Part shown: one piece after another, positions 16,848 through 28,600 of the stretch | Numbering within the stretch: position 1 is the stretch's first letter | Layout of the letters: each line of letters opens with the position of its first letter | Origin: Ascaris suum | Lineage: Eukaryota > Nematoda > Chromadorea > Rhabditida > Ascarididae | Direction: 5' to 3' | DNA: 64,000 nt | Assembly (NCBI GenBank): GCA_013433145.1 | Contig: CM024191.1 | Coordinates: forward strand, 7,022,501-7,086,500 | Program-made: the position numbers and the translations under genes | Notes under the pieces: generated by a model | Databases searched by the model: none | The model's input: only the letters and a program-made list of their open reading frames with translations | What the model was told of the DNA's origin: nothing

Positions 16848-19800
16848 TCGTGATCGCAATTGTGTTTTGCATACGACATCTAACCAACAACAATATGCAA
16901 AATTACAAAACGAGCTTCTAACGTCTGCGGCCTTCGAGTCGTATTACCGTCCTCATTGAATATGTTGTGACGTCGATTCACTCGCCATATTCAGGCCTTC
17001 AGCGGTGTACTTTAAATCGGGTGTGGTATACTTCTTGCTAACAATAGCAATCGACCAAAATTTTGCTAACAAATCGATTGAAGACATCGGCTTCTAATCG
17101 AAATGTGGTTGAATTCGGATGTATTTCAAAAGTGTCGGTCGCTGACTGATCGAAGAAATTCGAAAGGAAACAAGCTTTCGGCTGCGATCGAAAAAAGCAG
17201 CTAATCGATGTCTGTTGTAAAAGCTGACCGAAATTTCGGTTTGCAACCGATTTTGTTAATTTTTTTTTCGTTATAAGGGCAACATGGAACTCTCTACTAG
17301 CACAGTCATAGTTCATGTAATTCATTTCAGTAATAACAGTAAATGGGTAACCAACTCTGAACAATGAGACAACCGCAGGTAAAATACATAAGACAAAAAG
17401 ATTGGCGCCGTAGTCGAGTGGGGTATAGAGAAAGACCTTCGTTGGCGAAACAGGCCAGAAGGAAGAACATTTAGAAAAAGGTCAGAAGAGCGTATGGAAT
17501 GGAAAAGCTTTGAGTTGTTTAGTTCAGCATTCGTCTACGTAGGTTCTAACATATTCGTTTGGTGCTGTAATCTTTAGTCTCAGCATTATGTCATGATGGA
17601 TGTCTATCGAATTCCGTATGTTTGGTATTCGATTCTCTCCGCACCACCAGTATATCTCCGTGATGCAGCATTTCTTTAAAGTATGTCCATCCTTTCAGCC
17701 GAACCTAGGGTCTTTTCCTATTCCACCTCAAAAAGTCGTTTGATCCGAAAGGATCGGATTCGAGCATTGATCTGTCCAGAAGTTTTTCGCGCTTTCTGTC
17801 TGCGGACCGTCTAGTCACCTAGCTGAACAAGCACTGAACATCCTTGGAGCAGAAGGACGCTAACAAGACTACTAGCCACCACTAATTATTCCACACTTTC
17901 CACTAGAACGTTGTTCTGCAGCAGCCATACATAATTGCCTTCGCAGATGCTATCCCCCCCCCCCTCCTCCCCCCACCCCTTGGAGAAGATCACCGGTTTG
18001 ATTGAAGCGGTCATTTTTAAATCCAGCTCTGTGATACTGACTGAGTTACGCAACAAAACTACAGCACATACACGCCAAAAAATTTTTCTTCGATTCGGCC
18101 ACAATGTGCCATGAGCAAAGAGCGCGCAAACCTATCCTGCAGCGAATGTTTCTTTACGCTTTTCGCATCCACTACATTCATTGAAGTTTGCACCCGCCGC
18201 GTGAGCTGGTCGAAAGTGGTTCATCATGGTGCTTTCTTGAATTCGTGGACGCCAACTGCTTTCCGCGTACCTCCATGCGACGACGCACCACCAACTTTTT
18301 CCCAAGACTACCGGCTGATCTTCCGGGTGCTTCGTGGTATTCGAAATAAACCGACACTTTGCTCCTTTTTTCCTTCTCCTTTAATCGAGAAAGCCGGTCG
18401 CCTACTTTACTTTTCCCTTTAAACAATTTTGGCGTAAGTACAGTCTATTTTGTCAGTTTGTAGGCTCTTTCCTTGCCATTGTGCATTGTCGCCGTTTTCT
18501 TCGCTACTTCTTCCAATAATTTGTTCTTCTGGCACGTCTGTGGAATATTCGTCTTTGAGAATGATTGCATGATCAGAATCGTAGTCCGGAGTGATCGAAG
18601 GCACGTTCAAAACACAGTTATCTATACGGTACTAGACTAAACCCCACTTCCACACTAAGATGGCCAAAAAATTAAGTGAGTGAACGACTCAATGGAAGAA
18701 GGATAATTATTATTGCAACATCCTGATACAGCAAAAAAAAAGCGATGAAGGGCGATTGCTTAACGAAATAGCAACCAGCCTTATACAACTTAAACATAAA
18801 GCGCATCCACCATCCCGCACGATCTGCCTTAATGGATCGAATGCTTGCTCGGTTTAAACGTCGTTTCGCTTGCGGAGTGAAGAGTGATCCTCAGAAACTG
18901 CAAAACATTTGAAATATATCGTCTTGACTCGAGGAAAGTATTACTTCGACTCGTTTGCGTGATTTGAACAAATCTGAAGCTGCGTGCTACATGACATCCT
19001 CCATCCTTCGATCCGCCGTTCCCCCTTCTGAGCACACATGTCCACCTGAATACACCCTACAGCGTATTGTTTTGCACCTCAACAAATGATATCACTTTCC
19101 GAGCATGTTACAATGAAAGTCTTGAAATCCTTGCGGTTGATTTAAAATTGACTCGGAAATAAGTTCCGTTTTGAAGTTTAAAATGTTGCAATCTGATGTG
19201 TCCTGCATTGACCAGAACGTTACGATTAAGGAATTTGCATAGGTGGAGTTCACCCTTATTCTGAGCCCTCATAGAAAATTTCAGGCAGAGTGATATGCAT
19301 AAATTAGAACCAAAGGTGTTCATTTGCAACCGGAATTTCGGTTAAAGCTGAACAAATTTCGAGAATATCGACCGCTTAATGATCAAAGGCATTCGGTAAA
19401 AACCGAATTTTTGATTGTTGGCTTTGAATGATTTTTTACAAAAAGAAAAATTTGATCGGTTGCTGATCGAAAGCATTCGGTAGAAATCGATCGAAATATT
19501 CGATCGATTGGTTCACATTGCTGCTCCTAGCTGAAGGATACTCTACGTTGAACTATTTCAACAGTTTCGCTACCAATCGCTGTCGTAGTAGTTGAGCGCC
19601 TTCTAATTCTTTTTGCTTATGATTATTTTTGTTGATGTTTGAATGCACTCATAAGCGCGCCAGCATTTGCACAGAATAATTGAATGATTCATAACTATGA
19701 AAGTTTGTGTCACGTATTGCATTGATATGAAAGGTGCTACGATGTGTAGGTGTTTTCAGTTTTCTATCGGATTTTTAATGGTCATAGTTCAGACATCGCG

Positions 19801-22300
19801 GCGCACTACCTTTGCGTTATTTGCACATTTATTACTGCTCAATCGTTTTTCTTTGCGTGCACTTTTTTTTTTGTTGCATTCTGGGCTTTGTTTACACACA
19901 CGCACACACATGGTTCCTTTCGTAAACGGAGATTTTAGTTGATTATCTAGTCGTCACCTGAAGTACCGGTGTGATGTTATAATTTAAAGATGATATATAC
20001 GTTGCATGAAGAAATCGCCGAAAAGGGTATCGTTATAGAATTGCTTTGGAATTTTTTAACTCGTCACTTTCACTTTCTCATTTCCTCTTTCCGTTTGACG
20101 GATATAATGAAGTGGTAGATGATGTATTCGTACGATTTCGGCGTATCGTAAGTCTTTGAAAGCACACCGGTGGTGACGTAGGGATTTAGTTTGATATTCG
20201 TTATGTTACAATCCGACACCAGTGAATTTTGTCTGGAAATACGTCGAATAATCTTCCACAGAAGTTTCGTATGAGTTGCTTCATAATTCGATTTTATGTA
20301 GATCATAAAATTTACGATTGCTTTATCGTTGTGGATTTCCTTAAGCTCTTAGAGCTCTTTTAAGTCTTATACGTTGACATAAAATGACGCTGGTGTACAC
20401 TTGAGCGCTTGTTGTTCTTGATCTGTTATGCTCCTTCCATCTTCCAGAGGCAACTTTTCCGATTATGCAAATTTTTCATTACATTCTGATGTCTAATTTT
20501 ATTACCTTTGCATGTGAATTGAGCAATTCCTTTATGCTCAGTGTTTTACCGTTTGCTTGTGTATTCCGTATGCTTTGTTCATTGCATGATGCACTTAATG
20601 ATCATATGTCACGTAGATTCTGTGATCCTTCGAAAGGAAAGCGAAAGGGGATTCATAGCTGTACATGAAATTTGGCAGTAGAGGAATTTCTATCACAGAA
20701 GTGAAAGGAAAATGTTAAGCTGTAGAATATGAGACGAGCCAGTCCACAACTTCACGTCTAGTCAATTCATTATAATTGATAGAGTTCCCAGCTCTCGTGC
20801 TGCTTCATTCTCTTCGTATGAAACTTTATTGTAATGTTTGTTCTTTTCATTGAATGGTCAGTTGGTTGTGCACTTTTCTGGTTTCGTAATGAATTCAGAA
20901 AAATTTATTGAAGGAGAGGAGTGGAGAGAAATCCCCAATTTCCCATTGGGAAGGGAACTGTTCCATGCGGGGATCTCAATGTTTTTTTTTTGGTGTCCGT
21001 GGCACTTTCATTGTTCTTCCAGAGTTCTAGATCGGTTTCTACTTATTTTCGTACTGTTAGAGCAGTTTATGGAATTATATTTGATCCCATTCAGTACTGG
21101 AATATTTTGTGTGACTGAGATATCACAAATTTATGTGGAAATGCTTGTTTCTCTCCTAGATTTCGACGTATTTCTTGCACAAAAAAAGAATAAAAATCAA
21201 CGAAATATTCGACTTTTATTTCTCAACTTTGTATTTCCGTGTTTGGAATGAAACGGAATTGCTGATCAGTGCTTTGCTTAAGTGAATTTATTTTACTTAC
21301 AGTTGCTTTATTTGTTATATGGCTGGCATTTAAAATAGACGCGTTTGGGGGCAAGGAATTTCAAAATTTCTGCTATTTTTGTTCATTTGATTTAAATGCC
21401 GTAATTTTAGTGTGGCACCTCCGATTAATTAGTTTTTTTTTTAATTTTTTTAAATCCACATATTACATCAATGAGTTTGCTTGATTGCCGTGATGACAAA
21501 ACATGAGCAAAGTGTATATACAGTGGAAGTATAAGTAAGTATATTAGCCATCGAAGAGAGTATTTAAAGGTGAGGTTCGTACGAAATCAAGCGCAGATTT
21601 GCACATTTTGATGATTTTTTTTTTTCATCGCGAAGAATTGAATGTTATATGTATTTACTCGATGAAATCATCGAAGGCAACCTATATGCAAAAAACGCAT
21701 TCTTTCATTGAAAATACAACCTCATGTAGTCGATCAGCAATTCCAGTTCGCACTCTAAACGTCTGTGATCGTCGTTTATCTTCCGAATTGTATATTTCGG
21801 CATTGCTTGCATAATCGGGCAAGCATCCATACTTGTACACCGATTTGCGTATTTGATGCGTTTCGCTTGTTTTTTTTTTTTTTTTTTTTTTGTGGCGTAA
21901 CGTGTAATGAAAGCACAACGGAGGCAATTCACTCTTAACGTTGTTGCTTTTTGTGTTAACCAAACGAAGATTCATTTAGTAAATGAGTCGTTTGTATTTT
22001 TTGAAACAGTCAAAAACGATCGTTTTTTTAATGCTCATTGAATGGGTTTTTTTATTAGATTACTAGCAATATTCGGCTATTTATACTTGTCCATTCCCTA
22101 ATCTGCCTAATTATTTGCAGCAGATGCGTTTTCCATTGTGCGTTCTAGATAATTGCAACAAAAAAAAAAAAAAAAAAATCGCAACTATCTACGCTCGGAA
22201 GAGATTTTATGAGTAAACCGCAGCTGAGTAGTGGCCATGTTTCATCCACGGTATCACTCCTTTCGAGAAGTTGCGGGAATATCCTGAAGCTGTCAGGTAA
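16848..22300. other. Intergenic, repeat-bearing DNA downstream of PHACTR
   Basis: No exon chain with recognisable homology was found. Diverged repeat motifs occur at 17.04-17.25 and 19.32-19.51 kb. Open frames between them on the minus strand (18178-18426, 18419-18610, 18829-19035) are short, in different frames and lack known motifs; they may be remnants of a DNA transposon. A 137-codon frame at 20838-21251 (+) and a 78-codon one at 20070-20306 (-) are unrecognised. Poly-T and poly-A runs lie near 21870-21891 and 22160-22179. Confidence 0.45.
17040..19510. mobile_element. Possible decayed DNA transposon bounded by related repeats
   Basis: The left block (17040-17250) contains a perfect palindrome accgaaatttcggt (17227-17240) followed by ttgcaaccga, and a motif tcggtcgctgactgatcgaa. 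The right block (19325-19510) contains ttgcaaccggaatttcggtt and two diverged copies of the same atcgg..gctgatcgaa..attcggt motif. A third related palindromic site lies near 50905-50925. Similar ends about 2.4 kb apart suggest one element, but I could not identify a transposase or clean terminal inverted repeats. Confidence 0.3.
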
Positions 22301-25200
22301 TTACTATACGTTTTGCATTGTTAAGTACATGTACCGTCCCAGGTGCATAAGGTAATGGGCTATTACACAGATAGGGAGTGTACTGTTCACACCGGGATGA
22401 GCTATACAACGTGCAAACAATTCACTAAACTGTTAGCGATATGAAGTCGCAACAGCTTAACACAACAACTTATCAAGGTGGAACATGGGTGTAGATGTCG
22501 AACAGTGCGGGCGAGAGTGCATAGAGAAGGATTAAATGCGTCTATATCAGGACTGACTATGCTTAGCCTCATTTAATGGTGGGTTGTAATTAACTATTAC
22601 AACTATTATAGTTAAGCAGAGTTGTTCATGTGCATCTGGTATTGCAGTTTTTTTAATCTGTTTTATTAATCTAATATGCGTGAGGTGATAGTGGAGAAAG
22701 TGCAAGGATTTGGATAATGGGGCAGTTTGGAGTTGATATGGGAAGGTGCTATTATCGAGATGAAGCAAAGGGTGAATCGAGAGGACCAAGCAAAGACTGA
22801 ATTGAGGGGATGATGAAGTGAAATAACCTGATTGTCACTGTTTGAGCAGCTGACTTGCAATTTGACGTAATTGACATATAGTCGAGCATTGATGTTTCAT
22901 GGTAAACATCAATTACATACATCCGAAACAGAAGAAGTCCAAGAACGCTCCTCTGAGTGGATTCAGGATTCATTTGAAAATTCATTGCAAACCTTTATCA
23001 TCGAGTGTCTCCCTCTCAAGGAAATCCCAGTTCATCGTAGCAACTTGCAAAAATACATTAGGATCGAACATTTTATTATTGAAAAACGAATATGAACCGA
23101 ATTAAAGGCTTTTCCAAAATCAGTGTAAGTGCAATTGGTAGCGACCATGTTATGGAAACCCCGGACGTAATCCGTTGAACGAAGCGGAAGGAAAGGGAAC
23201 TGGTTCTGTGGTATAGGATCGTTCGAAGGCGCATGTGAGATGATTTACTTGCGAAAAAAGCTGTTTATGTTGCGATGGATCGATAATTCCCTATGTCAAA
23301 ATAATCAGTCATCTTGTCTATTGCTGTGACACGAGTTCTGGGTTCGAGATCCTAGAGATACTAAAGGAATGGTTGATGAAGTGAGAAGCAAAGTCCTTCT
23401 CAGGATGCAGTGGAAGGTAAAATCAGGTGCAGAGGTGCTTTTGAGTGGCAAAACATTCTATTAAAGTCGATATAGGCACAGATGTGTGATGTGTGTCATT
23501 AGTTCTCATCTCTTTAACTGAGAAGGGAATAAATGGGTCAGTTCTAGAATGACAGAAAAGAAGTAGCTGAAGGCACTTGTCTTTGAGAGATTCTGTTTTT
23601 CGGGTAGTCCAAAAAAAAAAAAAACGGCCTCTGGGTGGTGTAAGCGACGGTATGCCGATATCAAGCTTGAAATAATTCGAAACAAGGTGACACGTCTTTT
23701 GCGTCTTATGTTGGGGGTTGTAGAATCGTTTAATCGTCATACGGGTTGTTCCAACTAACGAAGTGTAAAAAATGGAAGAGAGAATGTTTATGAGATCGCA
23801 TCGTTTGTTTCATGAGCCATCATACGCATGTGGCGTTTATGATAGGTTTTGTTAGAGGATTAACCAATGGTATTTACACATTCCATCAAACTACAGACTA
23901 CGCTGTTGATTTCTTAATGAGATTGAAAATTGTAGGAAGTAAAGAATCCTAATTAATTTAAGCAGACGCATCTGAAGCGGCTAGAAGATCTTTTCGGAAA
24001 TTAGGAATTGAACTCTCCGCACATCCTAGCTTTTTTTCGACGGTTGTAAGCCAAACAGTTTTGTGGTGAGAGATGACAAAGGAGAATCACGACAAAGTAG
24101 GAGTAAAATAGGGGTTTACGCGTCGACTGTGACAAAACTATGAGAAGGAGCGAGTTCCTGCTTGTCTGAGGTCTTTTCTTTGTGTTACCTGTACGACAGT
24201 TCAGTTAATTCTTGTTCAAATCCTTTAGTTATAACTAAGTCAGTAGCATCAGTATCGTTGGCTGTAGAAATAAAACTTCAGTCGATGAGAGGCAGATTGT
24301 GTTCACCAAAAACAACGGTTTTTGCAAATGAACGCCCGACGTCAATAGCCTATTCAATTAAACGTAAAGCATGATTAGAAGAATAAATGGTGATTTATCA
24401 AGGCCATATCGATTACGAGGGATTTAATTCAGAAGCAATAGCAGGGCCTTAACGAAATGAGATCGGCTATCTTGACGAATGAAAGCAGCACGGCCTCCTC
24501 ACTACCGACCGGTTCCATCGGAGCGAAAAAATGTCATAATTTTAATGGAGAGGAAGTGGCACCATCGATTTGTTGTGCGGGACCGCCGCTTCTCCGATGT
24601 TAAAGAATGATACTCGGGTCGGAAGCGTCAGAAAGAATTTTAAGGTCAGATTTTTTTTTAAACAGTGTATCGAGCATTGAAATAAATATGTTTTATTGAA
24701 TAATAAAGATGTGAAGAGGGTCTGGACTGAATGACCAAGGAAGAGATGGAATCGAAGGTCTGAGGTCTTATGCGGAGGATATTGACTCAGTCTTACATGA
24801 CGCATAAAGCTCCCTCAATTCATGACTTTGTTATAGAACCACGACGACATGTTCTATTTCTCTGAAGCGTTCTGTGCAACGTAGAACAGCAGCGTAAAGA
24901 AAGCTGTAATAAATTGACTGCGAGAATTAGTGTCGTTGAATGATTCTTTGAGGATACAACGATAAGGCTGTCCACGATGGGATACTTCTTGGATAAATCA
25001 CCTGAAACACCTACGATTCGAGGAACCTGATTGATGCTAGAGAGATGAGCAACACGACAGTAACTGCGTGAAAACTTTTTTCTTCTATATCCTGTTTCAT
25101 GAAAAATGACTTCGGCAACAATGCGCTGAACAACTGCAGTCGTCAAAGGTATAGCTAAGGTGAAGTTCGCAGAATATGAAGAAAATTTCTACCGCATGTT
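22300..25200 (-). mobile_element. Dead CR1/L2-like non-LTR retrotransposon (LINE)
   Basis: Read on the minus strand, pieces of a LINE endonuclease-reverse transcriptase appear in the correct order but in shifting frames with many stops. The endonuclease remnant includes a GG-AAFIRQ stretch (about 24540-24450) and a degenerate GDFNLPxIDWS motif read as GEHNLPLID (about 24315-24280). Then come an NYRPI-like GNYRSIAT (about 23300) and RT motif A read as YTDFGKAFNSV (about 23130-23093). RT block QxSVLGPLLF is read as QRSVLGLLLFRMYVIDV (about 22957-22905), with a WSSRFTL thumb-like segment near 22790. Frameshifts and stops show it cannot encode a working protein. Exact ends and target-site duplications were not resolved. 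Confidence 0.85.
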
Positions 25201-25439
25201 GGTAGTGAGCACCTTGAACATGGATACAAAAGCTGCTCTTTAAAACTGGTAACACGAAGCAACGAAGCGCTTTATGTGACGGAAACATCATATGCAAATG
25301 CAAGGAATTATATGTGCATCCATCAACGGCTGATGCAAATCAAACGTTTGCTGGAGCTGGACAAGTGCTTCTTTTTTTTTCCAATGAGTTATCCAATTCT
25401 TCAAAGCCTGACACTTTGGGAATGCTGGTTGACTGCATC

Positions 25440-25680
25440 GCAGAGCGAAGCGCACCCACCAGCAGATCGCACCAAACATTCAAGTATACCAACCAGCGAA
25501 GTGCACCGGCCAGCAATGGGCACTGATCATCAAAGCACATTGACTAGCACAGTCCACTGGCTAGCAAGATGCAACGGCTAGCAAAGTGCACTGGCCAGCA
25601 GAGTGCACCGGCCGGCAACGCGCACTGATCATCAGAGCGCATTGACAAGCAAAGTGCACTGACTAGTAAACCGCATTTCT
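25440..25680. repeat. Degenerate minisatellite, unit near 20 bp
   Basis: About a dozen diverged copies of a unit resembling agcaaagtgcactggccagc, with variants such as agcagagtgcaccggccggc and a longer alternate containing gcactgatcatcaragcrca. The array lies beside the 5' side of the minus-strand LINE. Open frames across it are a by-product of the repeat. Confidence 0.85.
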
Positions 25681-28600
25681 TTCCGGCAGGTCCAATGGTT
25701 ACGCCATTGACGAAAGAAAGGTCATTTCATCCATAAATGCGCGACTTTCGTATGCTAAAATGACAGGTGCGTTTGCAGTTGTTCCCTATTATTGAAAGGA
25801 AATCACCCCACCATTCAAGAAGAGGAATTACTTAGAGCCAAATGAAACTGTAAGCAGAAGGACGTTTTTTATAAAACAGGACGTCAAGTTACAAGTTTTC
25901 CAAAAATGATTTCATTTCACTATAAGCAACCACATAGATGCTGCTGTTTGCCGCAAAAAGACTTGTGCTCTTATGCAAATCATTATTGCTTATAATCATA
26001 AGCGTTAACCATAAATGTTGTCTGTTTTTGTTTATTTACTTTTGTAGGTCGTTGCATTTTCGGTTCTATAGCAAAATATTGTTGCGCATCTAATGCATCT
26101 TCATCTACTGGAAAATAAATTGCTGTCTTGATTTGACAGTCCAAGATTTGCACCTTGAGAACAATCCTTCATCAGATATACACAGACGGTTTTGCAGATA
26201 GCAGCGAATTCAACGGAAAAACGGTACAAATTTTTGCGTGTTGAATGAGACGGAAAAATGAACGCAAAAAGGGTGTTAAATAGTGAAAAGGTGAAATTTT
26301 GACTGAATGAGTGCAATGTAGAGTGATGCGATTGAAAGAGGGTAAAGAGGCATGTGGATGAAAAGAAGAAAAGAGCGTTGGAAAATGGTGGAACAAGAAT
26401 CGGCAAGTTGGAAAAAAGATGAGAATGCTAGCAAGATAAAGTGGCTTTCGTAGCCGAGAGACGAGGCAGTGTAGGGACTCGGAAGCATAGAGGTGTCGAG
26501 GCGCAAAGTCTTGGAAACGTAGAGGCTAGGAAACATAGTGTCGTCGAGGCTTTTATAGTGTCGTTTAGATCGTCGTTCCCATCCACATCTGTTGGCTATC
26601 TCGATGGGGAAATTTGTCGAAGTGTGTTGTCGGAGCATTCGAAGCCGTAATCATATTGCTTTCACTTTGCGATTGTCATGAATTTGTTGATGGAAGATTA
26701 CTTCGACGGTGAAAAAGCTGTAGGAAAGTGGGTAGGAGAGCTTGGAAAAAAAAGGAAAACAAGAATGAAAAGAAGAAAACCAACAAAAATTTTGAGAAGA
26801 AAATTCAAAAATGGAGAACGCGGGGAAAAACCGGAAAAAAAAAGGAAAAAATTGCAAACAAAGGATGAAGATACCGGAGCAATCGGACGCAAACAAGAGA
26901 AGAGCCAATTAAATAGGTGCAAGAGGTTGCGGAAAATGGCCAGGGAGATGGAAAATTATGGGGGGAACTTTGATAGAGTGGGAAATCAACGGAAATTGGA
27001 TGGAAAATTTCGAAAAATTGACGTAAAAATAAAGAAGGAAAAGTACCGAGCGAATGCAAGAGTTAGAGGGAATAATAATGAAAAGTATCTTCGGTAAAGT
27101 CACCATAGACGATTGTATCCACGAAAAGGACAAAATTTTCCCCCTACCTTTTATCTTTACTTTTTGTTTACATTTTCCAGCCTCCAGTAGTTTTCAGTCA
27201 GCCAACAGTGAACTTCTGACACTCGAGAAAGATGTCACTCTTCACTCATTTAATTTCCTGGACTGTGTTTCAAGTGCTGGTTTTGCATTCTCACGTTTAA
27301 TCCGGACCGATCGATTGAAATCCAGCGTCTGAACAGTTCCGATGGCTGTTGGAGAGATTGAGCCGATTAGATACTTATTGTGAACTGCCAAAAATAGATG
27401 CTGAATTGCCCCTTAAATGTTAAAATGAGGCTGGAATTTTATAGCCGTAACTGTGGGGTCACAATTCGACCAGTAAAAGTCCCAATTTACGTCCGGGATC
27501 CAATTTCATGATCGTGAGATCTGTGTCAGTTTCCCTGAATTGGCCAGACACTGCCAGCACTCCTAGAAAGGCGACCTTATATTTCTGTCCAAAATATTAT
27601 CTGGGAAGTTCATTTGGGGTGGCGAGGAGGGGAGAGGGGCAGGAGGAGGAAAACGAGCAATTCTATACGTTCAAATATAGGTCTCCGCTTGCCTAACGAC
27701 GTTAGCTTACTTTCCCAAAATATTGTGGCCCCGAAAATTGCTTTAATGGGCCCATTCCTCTTTTCTTTGAATTTCCTACTTTGTTGCCGACTTTAATGGA
27801 TGAAATTTCCTCATTTGCGACTTGCTAAATCAGCGCTATGTGCATTAATGCGCTATTGCGCTTCTTGTCTTTCGAATTCCTGGATGAGCTAATGATAAAA
27901 TCACATTTTAAAAAATCAGCGTTATGTTGGATATATGTATGAACTTTAAAATATTCCACTGTTAGCAAATCTATCCATTATTATTTAATTGACAGTGTTT
28001 TGTTTATAGATTAGAAAACGAAACATGTTGTTAATAAATATGAAAATTTTTTTAAGTTTTCGTTTATGCGCGGAAGAAAAATCGAACATTTCGCATCAAA
28101 AAATTCCACATTGGTACTTCATCAATGAGTATTTTTATGAACGTTTTGTGAATATTTTGCAAAAAACGTATTATTGAGTTTTCCCATTGGTGAATATACG
28201 TATGTACCTGTCTATTCGCTTAATTTAGCTAACGAGATGAAATATCTATGACGATGAAATCTTTTTAGGATTGTAAAACACAAGGTACCCTCCAGAGAAT
28301 CTAGTTTTCTTTCAGTTATTTGCTATTGGAATTCGTAGCTTGCTTCCGACAAGTTGTGGAGAATCCGATAAAAATGTGCATCTCATATGTACATATGTAT
28401 ATATTTTCCAGATGTTGAATAAATAAATAAATAAACACTGAGTAAAATAAATAAATAAACAAACATAGTGAAAGAAATTTTATTCTGTTGTACATTCTCT
28501 CAGAACACATAAAAACCGCATCTTTACTTGAGAGATTATGTGACGACTTGGCTGCATATAGGACGCATTAAGGCATTGAAATATTGCTAGTGAAGACGTA

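Noticed and set aside
26678..27097. 139-aa Lys/Arg-rich ORF as a nuclear protein gene
   Set aside because: Composition follows the strand-wide purine skew, without splice or family evidence; kept only as a composition finding.
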